Assembly (NCBI GenBank): GCA_016296655.1
Contig: JAEDIW010000020.1
Location: 1-44,832, forward strand
Reading direction: 5' to 3'
Length of the DNA: 44,832 nucleotides
Source: Treponema sp.
GTDB taxonomy: Bacteria > Spirochaetota > Spirochaetia > Treponematales > Treponemataceae
The position numbers were made by a program, and so were the translations under genes. This document shows, piece after piece, positions 1-8,406 of this stretch. Positions within the stretch are counted from its first letter, which is position 1. Each line of letters opens with the position of its first letter. A model generated the notes under the pieces. It had not been told where the DNA came from and ran no database searches. It saw only the letters and a list, made by a program, of their open reading frames with translations.

Positions 1-51
1 TTGGTAAGATAAAGCCGCGCTATTTTAGCGGTTTTATCTTACACTCCCATA
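1..51. repeat. 51-bp dispersed repeat containing a long hairpin (copy 1)
   Basis: This stretch is identical to 32448-32498. It contains an inverted repeat: the ten-base arms GTAAGATAAA and TTTATCTTAC (4-13 and 33-42) enclose CCGC/GCGG arms (15-18 and 28-31) around a short AT-rich loop. It lies about 90 bp downstream of the recN stop, beyond the 3' end of that gene. The window begins here, so the element may extend further left. A transcription terminator or a dispersed structured repeat are both possible. Confidence 0.8.
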
Positions 52-141
52 AAAAACTGATTTTTTCGATATTTCAAAAACTGCATTTTTCTGGAAAAAT
101 TCGATTCCAAAAATAACAATTCGCCCACACAAGCATATTTT

Positions 142-1884
142 CTAGCAGAATTTTGCCAGCAGAGAACGTGCATGTTCTCTGGATTCCATACTTTCCGAAT
201 CTCCAGACAACATCCGCGCAATTTCTGCAATTCTGCTTTCTCCAGTAACAGGAACAACTGCAGTCCGCACCGCCTCTGCATCAAGTCCTTTTGAAACTTT
301 CAATTGATTATCGGCATAAACTGCAATGCTCGCTAGATGCGTTATGCACAAAATCTGCTTATTTTTAGAAAGTTCCTTTATATGACTGCCAACAGCAACA
401 CCGATTTCACCACCAATTCCTGTATCAATTTCGTCAAAAATCATGGTTTCAACAGTATCTGTCTGTGCAAAAATCGTTTTCAAGGCAAGCATAACTCTTG
501 AAAGTTCACCTCCAGAAGCAATTTTTGCTAAAGGCAGCAGGGCAGCACCTCTGTTTGCACTTATAAGGAATTCAATGTTATCCATTCCATAAGGATTACA
601 TTTTTGAGAAACGTCAGTTCCGTCTTTTTCTGAAATTCCAACTGCAAACCTGGTACCTTTCATTCCCAGATTTTCGAGAACTGTCATAACTCCGGCAGAC
701 ATTTTTTCAGCGGCAGCCTTGCGCTTTTGCGAAAGCTGTTTTGCCTTAATATAGACCTGTTTTTCAAGAGCTTCTGTTTCAGCTTGAAGTTTCGAAGAAT
801 CAGCTCCAGCTCCAGACAGTTCCTCCAAGGTTTTTGCTGCATTTTCTGCATACTGAATTACTTCATTCAAAGGGGCTGCCGGCGAAGATGCATATTTTTT
901 CTTGAGCTTATAAATCAGAGCAAGCCGTTCCTGAATTTCAGACAAACGCTCAGGATCAAATACCAGAGAACGAGAATAATTTCTGACTTCCTCAAAAATA
1001 TCAGAAACTTCGTAGAAAGAATTTTCGAAGCGGTGTAAAAGGGGCTCAAGATTTCTGTCAAAACCTGAAGCATGAGTCAGCTCATTTTGGGCTTTTTTCA
1101 TTAAAGAAACAACACCGCCTTCGCCAGAAGATGACAAAATTTCCATTAAATTTTCAATACTGGCATAAAGTTTCTCAAATGAAGAAAGTTTTGCCTCTTC
1201 CTCTTCCAGAAGTTCGTCTTCTTTATTTTTTAGTTTCGCCTCTTCGATTTCATTTACAGCAAAGGTAAGCATTTCAATTTTCTGCTCAAGGCCTGACTGA
1301 GAAGAAGCCAGCTCTGCAAGTCTGCGGCGGTTTGCAGCAAGTTTTGTATAATCTGCCGTAAAAGACTGAACTTCTTCTGTAAGCCCTGCCCATGAATCAA
1401 GAAAAACCCTGTGTTCTGCAACACGCATCAACGACTGGTGTTCATGCTGACCGTGAATGTCAATCAAAAATGAAGAAAATGCTGCAAGTTCGCTTCTTGT
1501 AACAGGCGTATTCTGAATCCATGCACCGCCACGACCATTTTCCCTGATAAAACGACGCAGCAAAACAGTATTATCTTCAATTTCTATGCCATGCTGTTCA
1601 AGCCATTGCAGTGCTGTACGGGCTTCCTGCTGTTCATCTGCATTTTTTTCAGTCTGTTTCTGACCTTCAGGATTTATTGAAAAAACAGCCGAAACGGTAG
1701 CTTCGCCAGCGCCATTACGAATCTGCTCAATGCCAGCTTTTCCTCCAAGAACAAACGAAATTGCACCTATAAGTATGGATTTTCCGGCACCTGTTTCGCC
1801 AGACAAAACCGTAAAACCATTTGAAAATTCAATCTCAGCACTGTCAATCAGTGCAAAATTCTTTATTGAAAGCCTTTCAAGCAT
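142..1884 (-). CDS. recN: DNA repair protein RecN
   Basis: RecN is an SMC-like ATPase of double-strand-break repair that acts at DNA ends in the cytoplasm. The 580-residue product is close to the usual 550-580. A Walker A motif GETGAGKS lies at residues 29-36, right after an SMC-type N-terminus. The ABC signature SGGELSRV is near 457, and the Walker B stretch IFDEIDTGIGG begins near 482. The middle is charged and helix-rich, as expected for the coiled-coil arms. Its ATG lies inside the end of nadK (8-bp overlap), so the two are probably translationally coupled. About 140 bp downstream reach the window edge and hold only a structured repeat. Confidence 0.96.
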   Translation of the reverse strand: MLERLSIKNFALIDSAEIEFSNGFTVLSGETGAGKSILIGAISFVLGGKAGIEQIRNGAGEATVSAVFSINPEGQKQTEKNADEQQEARTALQWLEQHGIEIEDNTVLLRRFIRENGRGGAWIQNTPVTRSELAAFSSFLIDIHGQHEHQSLMRVAEHRVFLDSWAGLTEEVQSFTADYTKLAANRRRLAELASSQSGLEQKIEMLTFAVNEIEEAKLKNKEDELLEEEEAKLSSFEKLYASIENLMEILSSSGEGGVVSLMKKAQNELTHASGFDRNLEPLLHRFENSFYEVSDIFEEVRNYSRSLVFDPERLSEIQERLALIYKLKKKYASSPAAPLNEVIQYAENAAKTLEELSGAGADSSKLQAETEALEKQVYIKAKQLSQKRKAAAEKMSAGVMTVLENLGMKGTRFAVGISEKDGTDVSQKCNPYGMDNIEFLISANRGAALLPLAKIASGGELSRVMLALKTIFAQTDTVETMIFDEIDTGIGGEIGVAVGSHIKELSKNKQILCITHLASIAVYADNQLKVSKGLDAEAVRTAVVPVTGESRIAEIARMLSGDSESMESREHARSLLAKFC

Positions 1885-2734
1885 GCGGTCCTCCAGCCCA
1901 GTTCAACTTTGAACGCAGAGCTTCATAAAAATTGTCAATCGTACAACTCAAAAGCAGTGCCTTATATTCTGACTTGGTAATAACAACTTTGTCACCGACT
2001 GTTAAATTAATCGACTTCTGTCCGTCAACTACTGCTGAAACAGAAGTATTACGTCCAGGCATTACAGTAACAGAAAGCTTTCCGTCAGGATTAAATACAA
2101 GAGGTCTTGCAGACAGCGAAAAGGAATTCACGGAAGCCAGTACAAAAGCGTCAAGTTCCGGGTCAACAATAGGACCGCCGGCAGAAACTGAATAAGCTGT
2201 AGAACCTGTCGCCGTTGCAACAATAAGCCCGTCCGACTTAAAAGTTCCCAGCTGTGATTTATTATAGACAATTTCAAAATAAACCATACGGGCAGGCAAA
2301 AGTGATGTCAAAATAAGATCATTAAGCCCGTTTGAAGAAAAAATATTCTCACCATTCCTGAATATATCCACCTGAATCATGTTTCTGCCAATCGGTTCAA
2401 GATTTCCATGTATAAACTGCTCCAGAGACTGCTTCCAAGAATCTTTTTGAACCCCGGCAATAAAACCAAACTGTCCAAGATTGACAGGAAAAACAGGTAT
2501 TCCCAAAGGCGCACAGCCTCTTGCCGCAAACAGAACGGTTCCATCTCCGCCCAATGTTATTACAAAATCATTGTCGTCAAACGGAACATCTTTTGTATCA
2601 GGAACAGAAGCCTGCTGCGCAAGTACAAATTCAGAAACAGAAACACCCATAGAAGTCAGAACCTCTGTAATCTGACGACCAATAATCGAAGCTTCTTTTT
2701 TGTAGCTGTTTTCAATAATAAGACACTTTTTCAT
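1877..2734 (-). CDS. nadK: NAD kinase
   Basis: This enzyme phosphorylates NAD to NADP using ATP or polyphosphate and is the only route to NADP in most bacteria. The 285-residue product carries the GGDGT motif at 62-66, the following conserved NLGQFGFIAG block at 85-94 (usually NxGxLGFL), and the glycine-rich TGSTAYSVSAGGP segment near 176-188. These are the three hallmark regions of the family. It overlaps recN by 8 bp and starts 11 bp after the aminotransferase homologue, so the three probably form one transcript. nadK next to recN is a common bacterial arrangement. Confidence 0.96.
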   Translation of the reverse strand: MKKCLIIENSYKKEASIIGRQITEVLTSMGVSVSEFVLAQQASVPDTKDVPFDDNDFVITLGGDGTVLFAARGCAPLGIPVFPVNLGQFGFIAGVQKDSWKQSLEQFIHGNLEPIGRNMIQVDIFRNGENIFSSNGLNDLILTSLLPARMVYFEIVYNKSQLGTFKSDGLIVATATGSTAYSVSAGGPIVDPELDAFVLASVNSFSLSARPLVFNPDGKLSVTVMPGRNTSVSAVVDGQKSINLTVGDKVVITKSEYKALLLSCTIDNFYEALRSKLNWAGGPHA

Positions 2735-2745
2735 TTATCTTTTCT

Positions 2746-3846
2746 TTATGGCAAAGTGCCAAGTACTTTAGAAATCTTCAGTATTTGATTTTTGCTGAGC
2801 CTAGGATACATTGGAAAAAGGACGCATCGCATAAAAAGAGATTTTGCCTTTTTGCACGTCATTCCAAAATCTTCTGGTCTGAGAGCTATGACGGAATCTT
2901 CAAAAGCAGATTTTACTTCAATTTCTTTCCGTTCGGCATATTTTCTGGCATCCATGCAGTTGCCTGAAAGAACTACAGGAAAGCCCCATGCTGCAGAACC
3001 GTCATCAGAAGAGCGGATGAAAGTCTTGTTTTTGCCGGCCATAAGAGAACGCTGATACATTGCAAAAATTTCTTTGCGAACTTCTTCATTGCGCCGGAAT
3101 TCCTTCAATTGAACAAAGCCCAATGCACTGTTAATGTCAGGCAGTAAATCAGTACGTGGAATGGCATCTGCATATTCCTTTAAGACAGTCCAGTCCCGGC
3201 GTTTAGGAGCCATTAAAACAGCACCTCCTCCGGCTGTAACAATGTCATTTTCTTCCATGCCCATAATCGTAAAAACACCAAACGAGCCGGCTTTTTTCAA
3301 ATTTTCAGCAGAATCAGATGCAGGAACCTGTGCAGATGCGTCCAAATCTTCGCCAACAGAAGAAACATTGTCAGGGCGATAAACAGCTCCAACGCTTTGG
3401 GAAATATCTTCGATAATGGGAATGTTCAGTGCAAGCAGATTGTCCATATCAGGCAGAATTCCCATTGTTTCATGGAGAAGCAAAACTCTTCCGCCATTTT
3501 TCATTCCTTCCGAAACAATGTCAGAATTAACAAGCCCTGTTTCCTCCTGAACGTCAAGAACCAGCGCAGTATAGCCAAAATCTTCAAGAGCATGAATCTG
3601 CCATGCAGGTGCAAGGGCTGAAATCATTACAGCATCATCTTTTGAAACATTCATTGCCTTCAAGGCATAATGCAACGCAATGGAAGGGCTTCTTAGAGCA
3701 ACAGAGCCTGCACATTGAAAATTTTCCTTTATATTTTGAATCAAGCGGGCATTCAGTTCACCGGGACCAATTTTTTCATCCACCATGCAAGTCAAAACTG
3801 CATCCATTTCACGCCTGCGGATAGTCGAGCTGAAAGTCTGTATCAT
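2746..3846 (-). CDS. DegT/DnrJ/EryC1/StrS aminotransferase homologue lacking the PLP lysine
   Basis: The fold resembles the DegT/DnrJ/EryC1 family of PLP-dependent sugar aminotransferases. Residues 145-153 (IEDISQSVG) match the family's conserved cofactor-binding Asp and Gln. The motif that normally carries the Schiff-base lysine (K-x-I-T-T-G-E-G-G) reads N-D-I-V-T-A-G-G-G, so Asn200 stands where Lys is expected (codon 3247-3249). The protein may therefore be a non-aminotransferase relative or a regulatory or binding protein; its substrate is unknown. I chose the ATG at 3846, which has AGGCTAGG just upstream. A TTG at 3870 would add eight residues. It sits 11 bp ahead of nadK. Confidence 0.8.
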   Translation of the reverse strand: MIQTFSSTIRRREMDAVLTCMVDEKIGPGELNARLIQNIKENFQCAGSVALRSPSIALHYALKAMNVSKDDAVMISALAPAWQIHALEDFGYTALVLDVQEETGLVNSDIVSEGMKNGGRVLLLHETMGILPDMDNLLALNIPIIEDISQSVGAVYRPDNVSSVGEDLDASAQVPASDSAENLKKAGSFGVFTIMGMEENDIVTAGGGAVLMAPKRRDWTVLKEYADAIPRTDLLPDINSALGFVQLKEFRRNEEVRKEIFAMYQRSLMAGKNKTFIRSSDDGSAAWGFPVVLSGNCMDARKYAERKEIEVKSAFEDSVIALRPEDFGMTCKKAKSLFMRCVLFPMYPRLSKNQILKISKVLGTLP

Positions 3847-4117
3847 TTTTTTACCTAGCCTTAATTTCAAGTTAAAACTTGAGGCATTTTTTATTTAGAA
3901 CAACGGGTTACAAGCCGTAAATTTCCAAAGCCTACCCTGCTGTTTTATAGAGATTTTCTGTTATCGTTAAAATATCCTAAAAACCGTCGGATAATAGGAG
4001 TTAAACTGCATGAACACATCTGAAAACTTGAACTTCAGAAATTCATGCCAGCTGTTTCAAGAAAACACCGTCTGCTCAAAAACAGTTCAGCGTTTTCTTA
4101 AAATCAGATTTTAATCC
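3847..4117. other. Intergenic region between cheW and the DegT homologue
   Basis: These 271 bp separate two minus-strand genes. They contain a short inverted repeat (TCAAGTT/AACTTGA, 3866-3881), followed on the plus strand by GGCATTTTTTATTT, which resembles a small terminator. They also hold a possible 34-codon plus-strand ORF at 4010-4114. I could not find a convincing promoter for the downstream minus-strand operon. Confidence 0.5.
4010..4114 (+). CDS. Possible 34-residue small protein
   Basis: A short plus-strand ORF opens with ATG after TAATAGGAG, a good ribosome-binding site nine bases upstream. It ends in TAA four bases before the convergent cheW stop. The product would be basic with two Cys (Cys13, Cys22) and has no recognisable domain or membrane segment. 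No strong promoter precedes it. It lies antisense to the space between two minus-strand genes. It could be real, or it could be chance; I cannot separate these by eye. Confidence 0.25.
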   Translation: MNTSENLNFRNSCQLFQENTVCSKTVQRFLKIRF

Positions 4118-4603
4118 TTACTGAACGTCAATAATACCCTGAAGTTCTTTAGGATCAAAGAGACGGTTTACATCAAGCATGATTACATAGCCGCCTTCTT
4201 CGCGTTTTATGACACCACGGATATATTCAGAACCAATTCCTGCAAGCATCTGTGGCGGCGGCTTAATTTCTGCAGTGTCGACCATAACAACACGTGCAAT
4301 GCGGTCAATAATAATTCCGATATTATTTCCGTCGATGTTTAAGATAATAAATCCGCCGTCAAAATCCGTAGAATCTCCAGGCTTTTTTTCGATTTGAGCA
4401 AGACGAAAACGCTTGTGCAAATTGATGATGGGAACAATCTGCCGACGCAAATTCATGATTCCTTCAACATAATATGGTGCACTCGGTATGGGCCTGATTT
4501 CCTGAATTTTTACAATTTCCTTTACGCTCATGATATCAACGCCATACACTTCTTCACCAAGTTGAAATGTAACCAACTGTATATGTGTATCATTATCAGC
4601 CAT
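4118..4603 (-). CDS. cheW: Chemotaxis coupling protein CheW
   Basis: CheW links chemoreceptors to the CheA kinase on the inner face of the membrane. The 161-residue product is a single CheW domain. It opens with LVTFQLGEEVYGVDI, followed by VKEIVKIQEIRPIP and the EGIMNLRRQIVPIINL stretch, which match the family's conserved receptor/CheA-binding beta barrel. The ATG at 4603 is preceded by GGAGG at ideal spacing; an ATG at 4618 would add five residues and has a poorer site. No other chemotaxis gene is adjacent, so this is a solitary cheW with its own predicted promoter (4680-4708). Confidence 0.95.
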   Translation of the reverse strand: MADNDTHIQLVTFQLGEEVYGVDIMSVKEIVKIQEIRPIPSAPYYVEGIMNLRRQIVPIINLHKRFRLAQIEKKPGDSTDFDGGFIILNIDGNNIGIIIDRIARVVMVDTAEIKPPPQMLAGIGSEYIRGVIKREEGGYVIMLDVNRLFDPKELQGIIDVQ

Positions 4604-4647
4604 ATTTCCTCCAACCATTATAATAAGGGCATTTTTGCAAGCCGCCT

Positions 4648-4671
4648 CGAAAAACTGAAGTTTTTTGAGAT
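4648..4671 (-). promoter_or_regulatory. Hairpin in the cheW leader
   Basis: An inverted repeat, CTCGAAAAACT and AGTTTTTTGAG, is separated by only two or three bases. It would fold in the 5' untranslated leader of cheW, downstream of the predicted promoter. It is not followed by a U-run, so it is not a classic terminator. It could stabilise the transcript or slow the polymerase. Confidence 0.4.
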
Positions 4672-4679
4672 ACCCATAA

Positions 4680-4708
4680 ATGATACATCGTAACTAAATA
4701 TTGTGCAA
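4680..4708 (-). promoter_or_regulatory. Predicted sigma-70 promoter of cheW
   Basis: Read on the minus strand, TTGCAC (4703-4708) and TATCAT (4680-4685) are separated by exactly 17 bases. Transcription would start about 70 bases ahead of the cheW ATG. The prediction rests on the match alone. Confidence 0.5.
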
Positions 4709-4723
4709 GTTAATAAACTTCTA

Positions 4724-5542
4724 TTAATTCGCTGAAAAAAGCGTCAAAACCCAGACTTTTTTGAAGCCTGCAGATTTCAGCAGAGAAGCACATTTTTCAA
4801 CAGTTGCACCTGTTGTCATTACGTCATCTAATATGATAACAGGTTCTGAAAAAATTTCATCGTTTCTGTTCAAAAAAACATTTTCAGGCGCAAAAACATA
4901 AGCATTTTTTGTTTTTTCCAGCCGACTGTTTCTGTCAAGTTTTTTCTGCTGCTGGGCAGAAATTCTTTGAAGAACCGGCAGAATTTTTCGGCCATATTTA
5001 CAGGCAAGAAACTGGCACAATTCATCAATCTGATCCCAGCCTGTTTCACTGATTTTTCCAAGGCGTGGTGGAACAGGAACTATTGCTACATTCCTGCAGT
5101 TAAATTTTTCTTCAATGTAACAAAGGACGTTATGCACAATCCTTGCAAAAAACGGTGAAAAAGCCCTGACACCTTCAATTTTCCATTTGAAAAGCAGCTC
5201 TTTATTCCACAATCTGTAGGAAAAAACTGAAAAAATTCCGTCGCAGGAACCAAAAATATTATTTTCACGACAAGAAAGGCAGATGTCCTTTTCTGAAACA
5301 ATGTGCCGGCCGCAAATTCTGCATCGGTGTGTAAAAATTTCTGAAATCTTGGAAAAAAGCCTTGTGCGGCAAGCAGAACATAGTGGCATAACAAAACACT
5401 GTGCATCACAGAAAATACATTCAGTACCACCTGAAATATATGTAAAAAACAGGCGCATGCATAAATGAAAAAACTCACTTGCACGAAAAAAAATCCTTTG
5501 CACAAGACCTTTGGGATAACGCTTAAAAAACAAGTTCTTCAT
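4724..5542 (-). CDS. comF: ComF family protein (phosphoribosyltransferase-like)
   Basis: ComF-type proteins combine an N-terminal zinc finger with a type I phosphoribosyltransferase fold; in competent bacteria ComF supports DNA uptake. Four CxxC pairs lie at residues 42/45, 55/58, 74/77 and 88/91. The PRPP-binding loop is IILDDVMTTGAT near 236-247. The product is 272 residues, longer than the usual 220-240. The first 30 residues are basic and aromatic, with no clear ribosome-binding site before the ATG at 5542. An internal ATG at 5458 would give a typical length of 244. It lies downstream of mutS, separated by a run of phased T-tracts. Confidence 0.9.
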   Translation of the reverse strand: MKNLFFKRYPKGLVQRIFFRASEFFHLCMRLFFTYISGGTECIFCDAQCFVMPLCSACRTRLFSKISEIFTHRCRICGRHIVSEKDICLSCRENNIFGSCDGIFSVFSYRLWNKELLFKWKIEGVRAFSPFFARIVHNVLCYIEEKFNCRNVAIVPVPPRLGKISETGWDQIDELCQFLACKYGRKILPVLQRISAQQQKKLDRNSRLEKTKNAYVFAPENVFLNRNDEIFSEPVIILDDVMTTGATVEKCASLLKSAGFKKVWVLTLFSAN

Positions 5543-5706
5543 ACTTTTTTAATTGCACAACATTATGAAAAACATGCATTTTTTTTTAGATTTTTTGAAT
5601 TTTTTTTTGAATTTTTCATCGCCCCGCATCTTTTTTCTACCAATAGCAGTTTTGCAGACTTGTATGCAAAACGAACTTGAAAAAACTGATTCAGATTTTT
5701 TGAAAA
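5543..5706. other. mutS-comF intergenic region with phased T-tracts
   Basis: Runs of T on the plus strand (A on the minus strand) are centred near 5583, 5593, 5604 and 5614, with another near 5633. The spacing is about 10-10.5 bp, then two turns. This is the classic sequence signature of bent DNA. It starts about 37 bp upstream of the comF ATG, where an UP-element or architectural site could act on the comF promoter. Confidence 0.55.
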
Positions 5707-8373
5707 CTATCTGCCTGACAGAGTTTTTTTCCAGCGGTTTATGGTTTGAAGCGCCGAAAGAGGCGTCATTTCGTCCAAATTGCAGGAAAGAATTTCATCC
5801 AAGACGATTTCTTCATCACTGAACAGACCTGGCGAAGTAAAAGTGGAAGCCTGTGGAAGCGGCATTTTTTCTTCAATTTCTTCAATTTCTTCAATACGAT
5901 TCGGTTCCGGTGGCATATTATCTGAAAGCAGGGGGCGTTCCGAAGCCAGATTCTGAATATGGACAAGAATCTGATTGGCACGGTCAATTACAGACTGAGG
6001 AATTCCTGCAAGGCGGGCAACATGGATGCCGTAAGAATTTTCTGATGCGCCTTCCTTGATTTTCCGAAGAAAAATTACAGAGCCCTGTTGTTCGGCAACG
6101 TCCATGCACAGCATTTTTACGCAAGGATGGCTCATTCTTGTCAATTCATGATAATGCGTTGCAAAAAGAGTTTTGCATTTCAAAAAATCTAAAAGATATT
6201 CGGAAACAGCCCATGCAATCGACAGTCCGTCTTCCGTAGAAGTTCCTCGACCAACTTCGTCCATTATTACAAGCGATTTTTGAGTTGCAGAGCGCAGAAT
6301 ATGCGCCGTTTCCGTCATTTCCACAAGAAAAGTTGATTCTCCGCGTGCAAGATTATCACTTGCCCCTACTCTGCAGAAAATCCGGTCAACGATTCCAATC
6401 CTTGCCTTTTTTGCAGGAACGAACGAACCTGTCTGGGCAAGCAAAGCAATAAGGGCATTTTGCCTGAGATATGTACTTTTTCCTGCCATATTAGGCCCTG
6501 TAATCAAGGCAAACGACGGAAGATTTTTTCCATTTTCTTCAGCTTTTTCAGACTGGCATGCAAGTGTCAAATCATTGGGCACAAATTCGCCTGTAGGCAG
6601 ATGCATTTCTACAACTGGGTGACGGCCTGACTGAACCTGAAAAACCGTGGACTCATCAACATCCGGACGAACCCAATTGTAAAGTACGGCAGCATGGGCA
6701 AGTGAGGCTGTTACATCGGTGTAGGCAATTTCTGCGGAAAGTTCCATCAGGTAGGGAACAAAGGTTTTCAGTTTGTTGCGGAGTTCAAGGTACAAATCCC
6801 GTTCCAGTTCGTTGATTCTTGAAGCAGAATCTGTCAAATCTTTTTCCAGCTGCTGCAGTTCTTCTGTTGTATAGCGCTCGGCATTCAAAAGTGAACGGCG
6901 CATTATGAAATGTGCAGGAACAGAACCTAACTTGCCTTTTGTAACCTCAAGGCAGTATCCAGAAGCGTTTGTATTTTTAATCCTTAAATTAGAAATTCCT
7001 GTAATTTTCTTTTCTTTTTCAAGGTAATCGTCAAGAATTTTATTAAAATTGTCGCGGATGTCGTGCAGCCGGTCAAGTTCTGCAGACCAGCCTCTTTTTA
7101 TGAGGGAGCCTTCTGTAATGCTTGTAGGAGGATCCTCTTCAATTGAATTTTGAATCATGCCGGCAATCTGTTCTGCCTGTTCACAGGAAATCAGGGAAAA
7201 ATCATGCATAGAAATTTCACTGCGGACAGCCAGATAAGCTTCCAGACTGGCCCGCAAAGCCTGTAAATCTTTTGCATGAGCCCTGTCCATTGCAATGCGG
7301 CCAGCAAGGCGTTCAATATCCAGAACAGGAGACAGACCATCCCTGACTTTTTTCAAAATGTCACTGTCATTAAAGAACATGGCAACATGGTTCTGTCTTG
7401 ACTCTATGGCCTTTGCATTGGTGAGCGGTGATAAAAGCCAGGCCTTCATCATGCGTCCGCCCATAGCCGTCATAGTGTGATTTACGCATTCAAGCAGGGA
7501 ATACTGCATGCTTCCATCGCGTAAATTGCTTACAATTTCAAGATTGCGCCTGGAAGAATCATCCATAATCACAAAATCACTGTCATGGTAAACTTTTATT
7601 GAACTTACATGTGGAACATTTGTATTTGTTGTTTTTTCAAGATAGTCTAAAAGAAAGCCTGCCGGTGGAACTTCAGGCGAGTCCTGCTCAAGGCAAAATG
7701 GCTTCAAAGTGGCTGTCTTAAACTGGGCAATAAGTTTTTTATATGAAAGTTCAGACGAAAAATGCCAGTCTGGATAAAAACTAGTTGAAATGCCAGAAAC
7801 GGTTGACAGGGCAGTCTGAACAACTTCATTATTTTTAAGAGATAAAGGCAGAAGAATTTCACGGGGACAGGCACGTCCAAGCTCCTTTGCAAAATTTTCT
7901 GCATTCTGAGAAACTGGCCATGAAGTTGCATTAAATGCGGAGGTTGTTACATCAATGTAAGCAAAACCGGCCTTTCCATGAGAAATTGAAAAAGCGGCAA
8001 GATAATTATTTGAGTTACCGTTTAAGTATTCAGATTCTACGGCTGTTCCCGGAGTTATAATTTCAACAACCTTGCGTTCAGTAAGGCCTTTTCCGTGGGC
8101 ATTTAAACCAACCTGTTCGCAGATTACGATTTTCCTGCCAAGTCGCAGCAAACGGGCAATATAGATTTTAGCAGCATGATAAGGTATGCCACACATAGGA
8201 TTCGGGCCACGATGCGTCAATGTCAGATTCAAAATTCTGGAAACCTCCAGAGCATCTTCAAAAAACATTTCGTAAAAGTCGCCCAAGCGGAAAAACAGGA
8301 TGTCTTCCTTATAGTTTTCCTTTATTGACAGATATTGTGCCATCAACGGCGTAAGCTGAGAATTTTCTTCCAT
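5707..8373 (-). CDS. mutS: DNA mismatch repair ATPase MutS
   Basis: MutS recognises base mismatches and small loops and recruits the repair machinery. The 888-residue product has the Phe-x-Glu mismatch-reading motif GDFYEMF at 31-37. It has Walker A GPNMAGKST at 626-634, Walker B/signature MDEVGRGTST near 704-713, and the ATHYHEL block shortly after. A Glu-rich segment (IEEIEEIEE, near 827-835) precedes the C-terminal helical tail. Length and domain order are those of MutS1 rather than MutS2. The ATG at 8373 follows AAGG. skp lies 33 bp upstream on the same strand, so mutS is probably at the end of the tamB-bamA-skp transcript. Confidence 0.98.
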   Translation of the reverse strand: MEENSQLTPLMAQYLSIKENYKEDILFFRLGDFYEMFFEDALEVSRILNLTLTHRGPNPMCGIPYHAAKIYIARLLRLGRKIVICEQVGLNAHGKGLTERKVVEIITPGTAVESEYLNGNSNNYLAAFSISHGKAGFAYIDVTTSAFNATSWPVSQNAENFAKELGRACPREILLPLSLKNNEVVQTALSTVSGISTSFYPDWHFSSELSYKKLIAQFKTATLKPFCLEQDSPEVPPAGFLLDYLEKTTNTNVPHVSSIKVYHDSDFVIMDDSSRRNLEIVSNLRDGSMQYSLLECVNHTMTAMGGRMMKAWLLSPLTNAKAIESRQNHVAMFFNDSDILKKVRDGLSPVLDIERLAGRIAMDRAHAKDLQALRASLEAYLAVRSEISMHDFSLISCEQAEQIAGMIQNSIEEDPPTSITEGSLIKRGWSAELDRLHDIRDNFNKILDDYLEKEKKITGISNLRIKNTNASGYCLEVTKGKLGSVPAHFIMRRSLLNAERYTTEELQQLEKDLTDSASRINELERDLYLELRNKLKTFVPYLMELSAEIAYTDVTASLAHAAVLYNWVRPDVDESTVFQVQSGRHPVVEMHLPTGEFVPNDLTLACQSEKAEENGKNLPSFALITGPNMAGKSTYLRQNALIALLAQTGSFVPAKKARIGIVDRIFCRVGASDNLARGESTFLVEMTETAHILRSATQKSLVIMDEVGRGTSTEDGLSIAWAVSEYLLDFLKCKTLFATHYHELTRMSHPCVKMLCMDVAEQQGSVIFLRKIKEGASENSYGIHVARLAGIPQSVIDRANQILVHIQNLASERPLLSDNMPPEPNRIEEIEEIEEKMPLPQASTFTSPGLFSDEEIVLDEILSCNLDEMTPLSALQTINRWKKTLSGR

Positions 8374-8406
8374 TTTTGCCTTATACTTTACTGTGATGCG
8401 GGAACA

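Noticed and set aside
727..1038. Plus-strand ORF of 103 codons
   Set aside because: It is antisense to recN, has no domain or ribosome-binding site, and is low in plausible codon structure.
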